A stretch of 64,000 nucleotides of DNA from Actinomadura sp. DC4 (GCF_030406325.1 NZ_JAUEQY010000029.1:1-64000), one strand, 5' to 3'; counted from the stretch's first letter, positions 44,472 through 53,443 are shown. Notes: a model not told the origin generated them from the letters alone. Numbers and translations are program-made.

Positions 44472-45854
44472 TCACGGCGTAGCGCCGAGCGGAACGACGT
44501 CGATCAGCTTCTTGTTGACGAACTCCTGGATGCCGAGCCGGGACAGCTCCCGCCCGTAGCCGGACCGCTTGATGCCGCCGAACGGCAGCTCGGGTGCGGT
44601 CCAGGTGGGGTGGTTGATGAAGACCATGCCGCTCTCGATGCGGTGGGCTATCTCCTTGCCGTGCTCGATGTCGGAGGTGAAGACCGCGCCGCCGAGCCCG
44701 AAGCCGGTGTCGTTGGCGATGGTGATCGCCTCCTCATCGTCCCGGACGCTGAAGAACATCGCCACCGGGCCGAACAGCTCCTGACCGTAGACCGGGTTGT
44801 CACGGCTCACGTCGGTGAGGATGGCCGGCTGGACGAACGCTCCGGTCCCCGGCACGGGCGGACCGGCCTCGGTCGCCCGGGCACCGTGCTCGACCGCCTC
44901 GGCCACCTGCGCCTTGAGCTGGTCGGCGGCCGACCGGGACGACATCGGCGGCAGCGTGGTCCGCTCGTCCATCGGGTCCCCGGCGACCAGCCCGCTCAGG
45001 GCCGCGGTGAACTCCTCGAGGAACTTGCCGGCGATCTGCTCGTGGATGAGGAGCCGCTTGGTGGCCACGCAGCACTGCCCGCAGTTGTTGAGGCGGCCCC
45101 ACACGGCCCAGTGGACCGTCGGACCGAGATCGGCGTCGGGCAGGACGATCAGCGGGTCACTGCCGCCCAGTTCGAGAGTGGTCTTCTTGATCGCCTGGCT
45201 GGCGCGTGCCGCGACGACAGCGCCCGCCTGCTCGCTGCCGGTCAGCGCCACCCCCATCACGCGCGGATCGTCGATCACCTTCCCGACCTGCTCCTTGGTG
45301 ACGAAGAGGTTGGTGTAGACGCCGTCCGGCGCACCGGCCTCACGGTAGAGATCCTCGAAGGCCAGCGCGGATCGGGGAACGCCCGACGCGTGCTTGACCA
45401 TGACGACGTTGCCCGCCATCACGTTGGGAACCGCGAACCGCGCCAGCTGGTAGTACGGGAAGTTCCACGGCTGTACCCCGAACAGGACACCCAGCGGGCT
45501 GCTGACGACGAACGCCTCGCCCTCACGCGTGTCCATCGGGACCGGCTTGAGGAAGTCCTCGGCGTTGTCGGCGTAGTAGTCGAAGATGTCCGCGCTAAGG
45601 AGCACCTCTTCGACGCTTTCGCCGATCAGCTTTCCCATCTCCAGGGTCACCAGACGGGCGAACTCGTCCCGCCGCTCACGCAGGATCCGGGCCGCGCGCC
45701 TGGTGACGGCCGCCCGCTCCTCGAAGCTCCGCCGACGCCACTCCTCGTACGCCGACCGGGCACGTGACAGGGCGTCCTCGAGTTCCGCGTCGGTGATCTC
45801 CGCGAACGTGGCGACGACCTCGCCACTGTAAGGATTGACCGATTGATAAGGCAT
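44472..45854 (-). CDS. NAD(P)-dependent succinate-semialdehyde-type dehydrogenase
   Basis: 460 residues, aldehyde dehydrogenase fold. FGVQPWNFPYYQLARF marks the nucleotide domain, TLELGGSDPLIVL holds the general-base Glu, and the catalytic Cys lies in NNCGQCCVATKR. The C-terminus PFGGIKRSGYGRELSRLGI fits the SSADH/GabD-YneI group, which oxidises succinate semialdehyde or related aldehydes. The start ATG 45854 follows a G-rich ribosome site. It stands alone on the minus strand; with the FDH-type enzyme it points to aldehyde detoxification. The 279 bases upstream have no recognised gene. Confidence 0.9.
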   Translation of the reverse strand: MPYQSVNPYSGEVVATFAEITDAELEDALSRARSAYEEWRRRSFEERAAVTRRAARILRERRDEFARLVTLEMGKLIGESVEEVLLSADIFDYYADNAEDFLKPVPMDTREGEAFVVSSPLGVLFGVQPWNFPYYQLARFAVPNVMAGNVVMVKHASGVPRSALAFEDLYREAGAPDGVYTNLFVTKEQVGKVIDDPRVMGVALTGSEQAGAVVAARASQAIKKTTLELGGSDPLIVLPDADLGPTVHWAVWGRLNNCGQCCVATKRLLIHEQIAGKFLEEFTAALSGLVAGDPMDERTTLPPMSSRSAADQLKAQVAEAVEHGARATEAGPPVPGTGAFVQPAILTDVSRDNPVYGQELFGPVAMFFSVRDDEEAITIANDTGFGLGGAVFTSDIEHGKEIAHRIESGMVFINHPTWTAPELPFGGIKRSGYGRELSRLGIQEFVNKKLIDVVPLGATP

Positions 45855-46133
45855 GATTCCCCCCGAATATGCCTATATGTGGCCTACTCCCCGCCTTGAC
45901 GCCGGCCGAAACGGTGCTAGGCGAGCCCCATGGGGCGTCGTCCTCCCGCGTCTCGAGGCGGCCACCACAGGAGTCGCAGACGTCCTCACAGCGGCACCGC
46001 CTTACCGCTTTCTGGCACTCCTACCAGGAGATACGTACGCACCGTAAGACCATCACATACTCGTGTGTCACGCGCTAGGAGGGTGACGGCGATCTGTTCG
46101 TTTGCGCCGCGAGAACCCAGGGGAGGGCGCGTT

Positions 46134-46341
46134 ATGACGGCCTCCGGGGACCGGGCTCACACCCTGGACGCTGAACGTCGTTCAGACGTTGACTGGAGAA
46201 AAGCGCGTCACGCTGGATGAGATGGACGACTGGAGCGAGCATCAGTCGTCCGCTCGACAGGAGAAGGCCGCACAGCGCAAATGCATCGACATCGAGGTCG
46301 TGGCCGCCCACCTGCACGGAATGCTCGACGAGCTGATGTGA
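46134..46341 (+). CDS. Candidate small stress-island ORF, possibly frameshifted
   Basis: ATG 46134 has a strong GGGAGG site but opens only 28 codons (MTASGDRAHTLDAERRSDVD, stop TGA 46218-46220). One base after that stop, ATG 46222 opens 39 codons in another frame (MDDWSEHQSSARQEKAAQRK, ending HLHGMLDELM). Either two coupled tiny proteins or one ~65-residue protein with a frameshift. It is 20 bases before the GSP17M-like gene and would share its transcript. No family recognised. Confidence 0.4.
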
Positions 46342-46360
46342 CATTCGAAGAGGTGAAGAT

Positions 46361-46849
46361 ATGTCTACCGACAGGCCCGAACCGCAGCGGCCGCACAAAG
46401 TCGTACTGGGGTCCTACTCCAGCCACGCGGCTGCCCAGCGCACGGTGGGCGTGCTGGCCGAGCGCGGATTCCCGGTCGAGCACGTCACCATCGTGGGGAC
46501 GAATCTCAAACTCCAGGAAGTCGTCCTCGGCCGCTGGACACTGGGCCGGGCACTCGTGAGCGGAGCGGTCACCGGCGGATGGATCGGCCTCCTGGTCGGA
46601 CTGGTGTTCCTGATCGTCAGTCCGTGGAACCCGGCATCGGTGCCCTACGCGGTCGGGCTCGGCATCGTGCTAGGTCTGATCTGGGCGGCGGTCGCGCGAG
46701 TGTGGCAGCGACAGTCGTTCGCCGCGGTTCCTGCGGTCGTCGCCGACCGTTACGACGTTCTGGTCGATGCCCAGTTCGCCGACGGGGCGCGGCGGATCCT
46801 GGCACTTAGGCCGGTCGCCCCGGCCGAGCGGCGGGACCACCCGCTCTGA
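46361..46849 (+). CDS. General stress protein 17M-like membrane protein
   Basis: 162 residues. The N-terminal ~60 residues match the YflT/GSP17M domain (VVLGSYSSHAAAQRTVGVLA then FPVEHVTIVGTNL). Two transmembrane helices follow (SGAVTGGWIGLLVGLVFLIV and VGLGIVLGLIWAAVARVW), then a short cytoplasmic end with YDVLVDAQFADGARRILA. GAGGTG 5 bases upstream supports ATG 46361. Such proteins are induced by general stress in Gram-positives; mechanism unknown. Confidence 0.82.
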   Translation: MSTDRPEPQRPHKVVLGSYSSHAAAQRTVGVLAERGFPVEHVTIVGTNLKLQEVVLGRWTLGRALVSGAVTGGWIGLLVGLVFLIVSPWNPASVPYAVGLGIVLGLIWAAVARVWQRQSFAAVPAVVADRYDVLVDAQFADGARRILALRPVAPAERRDHPL

Positions 46850-46874
46850 CCGGCCTTCATCACGCCAGAACCCA

Positions 46875-47723
46875 TCACGTCGTGGTGAACGAGCGGGCGA
46901 CCTCCGCGAGCTCGTCCAGCATCCGGCACGTCTCCTCGGCCTGCAGCGTGGGCAGATCGAAGAGCACTCGATCGACGCCGGCGTCGGCGAGCCGGGCGAC
47001 GACCTCATGCTCACCCGGTACGGCATAGACCGACACGGGGATCCGCCCTCGGCCGGTCTCCACGGCGCGTCGCTCCAGCTCGGCGATCCTGCGGGCGATC
47101 TCTTCGGGACCCAGCCTGTACGTCGGCATCCAGCCGTCCCCGTACTCCAGCGTGCGGTCAAGCGCCTTCGGCCCGTTGCCGCCCACGACGATCGGCGGAT
47201 GCGGGCGCTGTACGGGCTTGGGCCAGCAGAAGATCGGGTCGAAGTTCACGAACGTCCCGTGGTACTCGGGCTGGTCCTTGGTCCAGATCTCCTTCATCGC
47301 CTGCACACGCTCGCGCAACAGCGCCATCCGGGTCTTCGGGTCGGTGCCGTGGTTCTGCATCTCCTCCCGATCCCAGCCGGCCCCGATCCCGACGACGGCC
47401 CGGCCGGCGGAGACGCGGTCGAGGCTCGCGATCTCCTTGGCCGAGGTGATGGGATCCCGTTCAACCAGCAGGAGGATGCCGGTGCCGAGCCGGAGCCGCT
47501 CGGTCACCACGGCCGCCGCCGTGAGGGTCACGAACGGGTCGAATGTCCGGTAGTACTTCCGCGGGAGCTCGTCCTCCTCGGGCCATCGCGACTCCCGTTC
47601 GACGGGAATGTGGGTGTGCTCGGCGACGAACAGCGACGCGAAACCGCGTTCCTCCAGCGCCTCCCCGAGCCGCGCAGGTGCGATGCCCTCATCGGTCACG
47701 AACGTCGCGACCCCGAATTCCAT
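46875..47723 (-). CDS. LLM-class F420-dependent oxidoreductase
   Basis: 282 residues, luciferase-like TIM barrel. FGVATFVTDEGIAPARLGEA, the LFVAEHTHIPV segment, LGTGILLLVERDPITSAKEI and VVGIGAGWDREEMQNHG are typical of the actinobacterial F420-using branch. Cofactor F420 use is inferred from the family. The start ATG 47723 follows GGGGGG. It converges with the GSP17M-like gene and has no partner enzyme that would reveal a substrate. Confidence 0.86.
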   Translation of the reverse strand: MEFGVATFVTDEGIAPARLGEALEERGFASLFVAEHTHIPVERESRWPEEDELPRKYYRTFDPFVTLTAAAVVTERLRLGTGILLLVERDPITSAKEIASLDRVSAGRAVVGIGAGWDREEMQNHGTDPKTRMALLRERVQAMKEIWTKDQPEYHGTFVNFDPIFCWPKPVQRPHPPIVVGGNGPKALDRTLEYGDGWMPTYRLGPEEIARRIAELERRAVETGRGRIPVSVYAVPGEHEVVARLADAGVDRVLFDLPTLQAEETCRMLDELAEVARSFTTT

Positions 47724-47751
47724 CTGCCCCCCGGTTGTCCTCTAGAGCGAT

Positions 47752-48191
47752 TCATCCCAATTCGGGCTCCTCGGCAAACACGGCCGGACGCCGTGGAACG
47801 GACTCCGGCCCGGTTCCGCGCCCCATCACCTCATCCGGGATCGTCACGGTACGCCGACCGCCGACAGGTGCGGAGCCGACGCACGGCGCTGTTCCGGGCT
47901 GGTCGTGACCCGCCGACGCGGCTGGTCGCTGTCCAAGCGCGCGGGGCGGACTGTCGCGGCGTCCTTCGGGGATGGCGCTGACTCCCATGGCGCCGCAGGT
48001 GGGACAGATGATCTCGTCACCGGTGGGGGCAGAACCGGAACGCCGTCGAGCCGGTAGAAGGCGAACGTCGCGCCGACGTCGTCGCTCACGTACTGCACGT
48101 CGTAGTCCGCCGTCCGCGTCTGCCCGCAGCGGCCGCAGACGAACCTGTAGCGTTCCACGGCGGTCTCGACCAGCATCGTCATCGCCGTCAC
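47752..48191 (-). pseudogene. Zinc-ribbon protein split by a frameshift
   Basis: From 48191 the frame encodes a first zinc knuckle CGRCGQTRTADYDVQYVSD and FAFYRLDGVPVLPPP. The expected second knuckle, GDEIICPTCGAMGVSAIPEG, lies in the next frame. The shift falls in five G on the plus strand (48027-48031); a sixth would restore a ~145-residue protein with both CxxC pairs and a Pro/Arg-rich tail ending at 47752. As written, the primary frame ends at 47844 without the second pair. Mutation or read error; relatives keep both knuckles. Confidence 0.65.
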
Positions 48192-48296
48192 CCCCCGCCT
48201 CGGGACTTTCCCCTCATCGTTCCCGCCACCGGCCCCCGCGCCGCGCCGGACCGTTTCTTTACCGTGCCGGCTCCGGGCTCGCTACCCAGATTAGGG

Positions 48297-48509
48297 ATGT
48301 CGCGCCTGGCCACGGCGCATAGATTCCCAGGCACGGAAACAGTTGCCGATCATGTGAGCGCCGCTCGCCTGTTCGTCTCCGAGGCGCTCACCCTGGACCC
48401 CAGGATGAGGAGCGAGAAGCTGATGGCCGCACAGGCCGAGGTTACGCTCGCCGTCGCGACGGCCCTGGACGGTATCGCCGCGGCGATCCGTGAGGGCAAG
48501 GGCCACTAG
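48297..48509 (+). CDS. Small conserved-looking hypothetical protein
   Basis: 70 residues from ATG 48297 (GGG upstream). Helical: TETVADHVSAARLFVSEALT, RMRSEKLMAAQAEVTLAVAT, ALDGIAAAIREGKGH. GC-rich third positions support coding, and a strong hairpin follows. No family known to me. Confidence 0.55.
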   Translation: MSRLATAHRFPGTETVADHVSAARLFVSEALTLDPRMRSEKLMAAQAEVTLAVATALDGIAAAIREGKGH

Positions 48510-48529
48510 ACGCCGCGGAGGAGAGCCGA

Positions 48530-48564
48530 CCGTACCGTCCCCGCCGTGGGCGGGGACGGTACGG
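48530..48564 (+). terminator. Strong hairpin terminator
   Basis: A perfect 16-bp stem (CCGTACCGTCCCCGCC and complement) with a GTG loop, 20 bases after the stop at 48509. Confidence 0.75.
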
Positions 48565-48866
48565 CCGCGGGTTGACGCTTCCACCGGCCGCAGCCATCGC
48601 AGTGAAAACGGTCGTGCGGCTCGCGTAGCGTCAGGCCGCACCGGGGACGGCGGGGACCGGGGGCCGCCTCCGAAGGCGACCACCACGCGATGCGGGGCGG
48701 TGGCTACGGGGAGTCATAGCCGTATCGGCCGGTCTCGCCGATGCGGGTCGCTCGGCCATCGAGATCCGCGCGCCGTCCCTGACCGATTGTTCGAAAACAC
48801 GCTCGGGCGCGTGGTCGCGTTGGCCGCACGCCGCCGAGACCGGCCTCTGATCGAGGAGGAGCGGCC
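48565..48866. other. 302-bp leader region of the DUF2267 gene
   Basis: No gene is recognised. The A/T-rich spot ATTGTTCGAAAACACGCTCG near 48787 is a plausible promoter neighbourhood, but no consensus was assigned. Confidence 0.35.
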
Positions 48867-49643
48867 GTGGACTACCGTGAGTTCATCCAGGTCACGCAGC
48901 GCGAAGGCGGTATCGACGGCGACGTGGCCGAACGTGCCGCGCGGGCGACCCTGATGACGCTGGCCGAGCGCCTGTCTCCCGGGCAGGCTCGCAAACTCCT
49001 CGCACAGCTCCCCGCGGAAACGGCGCCCTGGCTCCACACCCAACGCGCCGCCGAAGGGTTCGACCTCGATGAGTTCCTGCGCCGCGTCGCCGAGCGCGAG
49101 GGTGTTGACGTCGAGACCGCCGACCGGCACGCGCACGCCGTGTTCTTCGCGCTCGGACGGGCGGTGAGCCGCGACGAGATCGCCGACATGGCCGAGGAGC
49201 TGCCTCAGGGCTTCGCGCCGCTGGTCGCCGAGGCTCAGGGGAGGTTCTTCGACGTCATGTCGGCCGAGGAATTCCTGGCCAAGGTCGCCGAACGCGCCGG
49301 CCTCGACGCCGACGGGGCGCGCCGCGCCACCGAGGCCGTACTGGAGGCGCTCGCCGAACGCATCGCCGGTGGCGAGGTGGACGACCTGATCCCGCGTCTT
49401 CCCCTCGCGCTGCACGGTCCGCTCAGACGCGGCCGAGCCACGAGCGGCGGCGCGGCGCGACGGATGCCGCTGGATCGGTTCGTGGACCGCATCGCCGAGC
49501 TGGCGGGCGTCGACCCGTTCAGGGCACGCGAGTACGCCCGCGCGGTCTTCGCCACGTTGCGCGAGGCGGTACGGGACGAAGAGTACTTCGACGTCACCGT
49601 TCAGCTGCCGCCGGACTACCATGCGCTGCTGCCGGAGCCATGA
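48867..49643 (+). CDS. DUF2267 protein with two full repeats
   Basis: 258 residues from GTG 48867 after GAGGAG. The all-helical DUF2267 unit occurs at ~5-60, 65-130 and again at ~135-255: FIQVTQREGGIDGDVAERAA... LPAETAPWL, FLRRVAEREGVDVETADRHA... LPQGFAPLV, FLAKVAERAGLDADGARRAT... LPLALHGPL, and a last FVDRIAELAGVDPFRAREYA... LPPDYHALL. So it holds four half-repeats ending in LPxx..L. Function unknown; often near stress genes, as here. The stop overlaps the next, broken reading frame (CCATGATG). Confidence 0.85.
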   Translation: MDYREFIQVTQREGGIDGDVAERAARATLMTLAERLSPGQARKLLAQLPAETAPWLHTQRAAEGFDLDEFLRRVAEREGVDVETADRHAHAVFFALGRAVSRDEIADMAEELPQGFAPLVAEAQGRFFDVMSAEEFLAKVAERAGLDADGARRATEAVLEALAERIAGGEVDDLIPRLPLALHGPLRRGRATSGGAARRMPLDRFVDRIAELAGVDPFRAREYARAVFATLREAVRDEEYFDVTVQLPPDYHALLPEP

Positions 49644-49849
49644 TGTCCACCCTTCCGCCGTACTGGACCAGGGAGGCTCACGGGGCGGCGACGATGCGCG
49701 GTCGTGCGGCCGAATGGAACGCCGCCCTCGATCTGCTGGCAGAGCGCTCCGGAGTCCTGCTCGTCGAAGGCGAGCCCGGCATCGGCAAGAGCCTTCTCCT
49801 CCGCGAGGTGACCCGAACGGCCCGCGCGCGGCTTCTCGCCGGTGACGGA
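49640..49849 (+). pseudogene. N-terminal stub of a LuxR/AAA-type regulator
   Basis: The frame from ATG 49640/49643 starts like large LuxR regulators: MRGRAAEWNAALDLLAERSG then GVLLVEGEPGIGKSLLLREV, with an intact Walker A. After ~65 residues homology stops and the frame runs into Arg/Pro-rich noise. The ~850-residue remainder is missing. Compare the intact relative at 60324, which has the equivalent GRSREW and EGPSGIGKS. Confidence 0.65.
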
Positions 49850-50018
49850 ACCGGCAACGGACGCCGCCCAACGCACGTCCCGGCGCGGCGACACCGGCCG
49901 GCGCGCACTCCCGGCCACGTCAGGGTCCTCACGGTCGAGCCGGCGGCCCACGGCCCGCATAGCCCAGCCCAGGGTGCCGGCCGCGGGACCGGATGGCCGA
50001 CGACCCCTGGGAGCTCGA

Positions 50019-50135
50019 ATGAAAACGGAAACTCCGCAGCTCGTCATCTCGCGTGTGTTCGACGCACCGCGGGATCTCGTCTACCGAGCCGTCACCGATC
50101 CCGACCAGCGTTCACCAAGCTGGACGCCACGCTGA
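50019..50135 (+). pseudogene. N-terminal stub of an AHSA1/SRPBCC protein
   Basis: ATG 50019 has GGGAG upstream and encodes TPQLVISRVFDAPRDLVYRA, then VTDPDQ, the standard start of AHSA1-type START proteins. It breaks off after ~30 residues. A further 38-codon frame at 50139-50255 (MSRLSQLIIESMRADLELLD...) follows without a recognised family. The rest of the SRPBCC domain is missing. Confidence 0.55.
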
Positions 50136-50315
50136 TGAATGTCCAGGCTGTCGCAGCTGATCATCGAGAGCATGCGCGCCGACCTTGAGCTTCTCGATGA
50201 GCGCCGATTCCGAAACGGCGTCGTACACCTCCGCTACCGCCCCCTCGGCCGGTGAACGGCAGCCCTGTCCGATCGCCGGCGGCGCCCGCACCAGAGTGGC
50301 GGACGGACGCGAGCC

Positions 50316-51641
50316 TCAGTCGCGCAGCGGGATCTTGAGCAGCAGCGACGTGCCCTCGCGCAGAGGGCTCTCGAGCTGGAACGTGCCGCCGAGGGCCTCG
50401 GTCCGGTCGATCAGGCCGATGAGCCCTGTTCCGTGGCCGAGCTCGGCGCCGCCGATTCCGTCGTCGTTGACCGAGACACGTACCGCTCCTCTGTCTATGG
50501 ACAGGTCGACGCGGGCCCTGTTCGCGTGCGCGTGCCTGAGCACGTTGGTCAGTGCTTCGGACACGATGTAGTAGACCGCCACCTCGATGACCTCAGGCAG
50601 GCGCCCGTCGATGCTCACGTTGAGCTCGACCGGTATCGCGAACCGGCGCACCAGTGACGTGAGGGCGGGCCGCAGCCCACCGCGCGAGAGCGACGCCGGA
50701 TGGAGCCCGCGCGAGATCTCGCGCAGGTCCTCCAGCACGTCCGTCAGACCCTGAGCGGTCCGGGCCAGCTGATTCCTGAGCACGTCCTGCCCGGGTTCGA
50801 GGCACGTCTCCGCCGTGCGCAGCTGGAGGCCGAGGGAGATGAGCCGCTGCTGCACGCCGTCGTGAAGATTGCGTTCGATGCGGCGGCGGGTCGCGTCGGA
50901 GGCCGCGATGACGCGGGCGCGGGAGGCGTGCAGCTGGGCACCGATCTCGGCGTTGTCGATGGCGGCGCCGGCGAACACACCGAGCTGGAGGATGCGTGCC
51001 TCCGTGTCCTCGGGCTGCGCTTCGGTGCTGAGAGAGGAGATCATCCCCCAAACCCGTCCCTCGACGATGACGGGGCAGGCGACAACGGACCTGATGCCGC
51101 GCTCGCGCGCCCATTCGCCCATCTCGGTCTCGGCGTTGGTGTAGTCGGCGACCCGCCCCGGCTTACCGGTCCGTGCCACGATCTCGGTCACGGAGCCGTT
51201 CTGGATCGGCCAGTGTCCGGTCAGCGGCGGCATGACGTCGAGGCTGCCCGGCCGGCTCCAGTGGCCGACCGATGTGGTGCTGTCATCCGGCTCGTAGCGG
51301 TTGATGACCACGTAGTCGGCCCCGAGAAGCTCCCCGATCTCGCGGGACACCGCGCGGAAGATCTTCTCCGGCGATACCGCCTGGGCGGCCAGCATCGCCA
51401 TCCGGCGCTGCGCCGCCTGCTCGTCCGCGAGATTCATGACCTGGACCTGGCAGAGTTCCAGAGCCGCCAGCAGAGACTCGAAGGCGCCTTGGCCGACCTC
51501 CTCCGGCGGGTCCTCGGGTTCGTCGGATTCAGGTTCCGGCTCCGCGCTCCTCACGCGCCAGCGGAGGGACTCCCTGATGGCGCGGACGGCTCGCGCGAAT
51601 CTGTTGTCAGTGGCCTGTGCGCGGGGGCGCCGGACTCTCAT
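50316..51641 (-). CDS. GAF-domain sensor histidine kinase (NarL-type partner)
   Basis: 441 residues. An acidic N-terminal lead (EPEPESDEPEDPPEE) precedes a GAF domain (~90-235; GADYVVINRYEPDDS, VVACPVIVEGRVWGMISSLS). The HisKA_3 H-box RRRIERNLHDGVQQRLISLG carries the phospho-His. A HATPase region follows: YYIVSEALTNVLRHAHA, NDDGIGGAELGHGTGLIGL, GTSLLLKIPL. There is no transmembrane helix, so it senses a cytosolic signal. The nearest response regulator (53444) lacks a DNA-binding domain, so its partner is uncertain. It resembles DevS/NarX-class kinases. Confidence 0.86.
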   Translation of the reverse strand: MRVRRPRAQATDNRFARAVRAIRESLRWRVRSAEPEPESDEPEDPPEEVGQGAFESLLAALELCQVQVMNLADEQAAQRRMAMLAAQAVSPEKIFRAVSREIGELLGADYVVINRYEPDDSTTSVGHWSRPGSLDVMPPLTGHWPIQNGSVTEIVARTGKPGRVADYTNAETEMGEWARERGIRSVVACPVIVEGRVWGMISSLSTEAQPEDTEARILQLGVFAGAAIDNAEIGAQLHASRARVIAASDATRRRIERNLHDGVQQRLISLGLQLRTAETCLEPGQDVLRNQLARTAQGLTDVLEDLREISRGLHPASLSRGGLRPALTSLVRRFAIPVELNVSIDGRLPEVIEVAVYYIVSEALTNVLRHAHANRARVDLSIDRGAVRVSVNDDGIGGAELGHGTGLIGLIDRTEALGGTFQLESPLREGTSLLLKIPLRD

Positions 51642-51830
51642 CGAGGCGTCGCCTCGACCAGTGGAGACCGGTCATCGATTCGCATAATGCCAGCGTACGA
51701 CGGCCAGGTGAAGCCGATGTGGCCAGCAGGCGGCAGGACACCGGGCCTGAATCCTCACCGATCACACGATTTCATGGCGCAGCCCGCCACACCCAACGCG
51801 CCGACAGCGAAGGCGCCCACGCCGCCGAAC

Positions 51831-51956
51831 TCGCTGCCCGGCATGCGGATGGGCTCCGCGTGGACCGCCACCCCCGGCGGCGCGCACCTGTACCTGGAGG
51901 CCGTCGCCGGCGTGCGGTTCGTGGTCGGGCCGGGGGAGCGGATCGCCGCCGACGGC
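51831..51956 (+). pseudogene. P-type ATPase fragment with internal deletion
   Basis: In the plus frame, SLPGMRMGSAWTATPGGAHL then YLEAVAGV resembles the TM-region/actuator approach of heavy-metal P-type ATPases (YLEVAAGV). It is joined directly to RFVVGPGERIAADG, which matches the later actuator segment (DRFVVRPGEKIATDG). The ~60 residues normally between them are missing, as are both flanks. No start, DKTG or CPC is present. Confidence 0.45.
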
Positions 51957-53443
51957 ATGTCGGCGGCTTCGGTTCTGTCGCCGTTCGTCTCCAGCAGAGC
52001 CTGGACGATCGCGTCGCGCTCCAAGGTCTCCCATGGGGTGAGGACGTGGCGGCTCACCGTGTGGCATGACGTCGGCAGGTCCTCGGGGCGGATCTGCCCG
52101 GCTCGCGTCCGGGTCAGCGCGTGCCGTAGCCCCTGCGCGAGTTCGGCGATATTGCCGGGCCAGCGTGACCGCAGGAGGATCCGCATCGCGGCCGGTCCGC
52201 ACGACACCGATGGGTGAGCATTGAGCCTGCGCAGCAGGTGGGGTACGAGTTCACGCACGTCGTCGATCCGGTGACGCAGGGGCGGCACGGTCAGCGTCAC
52301 CGGCAGGGCGCGCAGTAGGTCGTCCGGTAGTTCGGCGTCCACGGATGCGGTGGCGACGAGCCAGGGCCGGTCCGGACCGGATTGTGAGTCCAGCCATGCC
52401 GTGACCGCCGCCAGCGCGGCGGGGGTGAAGTGCTCCGGGTGGCGCAGTACCACGGTGCGCCTCGCGGAGCCGCTGGAGGAGGCTTGGTCCAGGCGGGCAG
52501 CGGTGTCTTCGGTACGGTCGCCGGGCTCGATCATGACGAGCGGTGCCTCGCGGTCGCGGGCGTGGTGCGCGGCTTCGGCGAGCGTCAGCTTGCCTGCGCC
52601 GGGTTCGCCCTCCACCAGCGTCCAGGCACCGGCCTGGCATCGTGCCATCAGGTCGGTGCACACCTTACGGAACGTGGTGGAGCCACCCGCGAGGCCCAGC
52701 TCGGCGGGACTGATCATTGGCCGGGACATGGGCCGGCGTGCCTCGATGAGGTTGATCTCGACCACCGCCGTTCCGGCGTACGTTCCGACCGGGTGGCAGC
52801 GCAATGTGGCCGTCTCGCCGTGAGACAGCGTGACCTGGCCCGACAACGCGCCGGCTCGCAGCAGATCGGCGGCGCGGTCGTGCACGATCGGGTGATCGGC
52901 GGGCGCGAGGAGGTCGGCGGCCGGCCGGTTCGCCACGGTCAGGCCGTCGCCGACGGTGATGGCCGGCCGGCCGAACTTCCGGCCGATGGAAAGGAATTCG
53001 CACATGATGGCCCGCTCGCGCTCTGATCCCAGCTCCACCAGCCGCTGCTCGACGGCGCTCGCGGCGTTGTGCGCCAGAGCGGGGACCAACGGCCCGGCGT
53101 CTTTGTGCCAACAGGTGATGTTCAGCAGCCCGACCAGTCGTCCGGTCAAGGACCCGCCGGTGCAGCACCCGGCCATTGGCATCGGTGACGAAGAGGCCGA
53201 CGCCGACCTCGGAGAGCGTTTCGGCCAGACGGTCCAGCACCGGCCGCGCCGCCCGCATCAGCGGGCCGTCGGTGTCAAGGTCACCGATGAAGGGTGGATC
53301 TAGACCAGCGCTGTCGACGGCATACAGCTGCGAGCGTCGCCATGATTCGACTATCCCGGCCTGCAGCCGGTCGGGAACCTCCTCCGCTTGCAGGAACGCT
53401 CCCGGGCCCAGGCCACGCTGTCGGCCTTGATGATGTCGATCAT
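51957..53443 (-). pseudogene. AcoR/Fis-type GAF-AAA regulator with several lesions
   Basis: The start ATG 53443 has AAGGAG 7 bases upstream and reads MIDIIKADSVAWARER. Near 53396 one base is missing and the frame moves to FLQAEEVPDRLQAGIVESWR. After VTDANGRVLHRR (near 53160) the middle of the GAF domain is deleted, and the frame jumps again to LTGRLVGLLNITCWHKDAGP. The AAA-like part (VEGEPGAGKLTLAEAAHHA, Walker A variant) and RWPGNIAELAQGLRHALTR are readable. The Fis HTH after NGDRTEAA is lost at ~51960. Three separate lesions, so non-functional. Confidence 0.75.

Noticed and set aside
48200-48221. GGGACTTT-containing stretch resembling a DosR/DevR box
   Set aside because: Only the left half fits and the second half lacks the symmetric GTCCC; not enough for a claim.
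50700-52217. 505-codon plus-strand frame opposite the GAF kinase
   Set aside because: Mostly a shadow of the kinase; only the 51831-51956 part shows real similarity and is listed separately.
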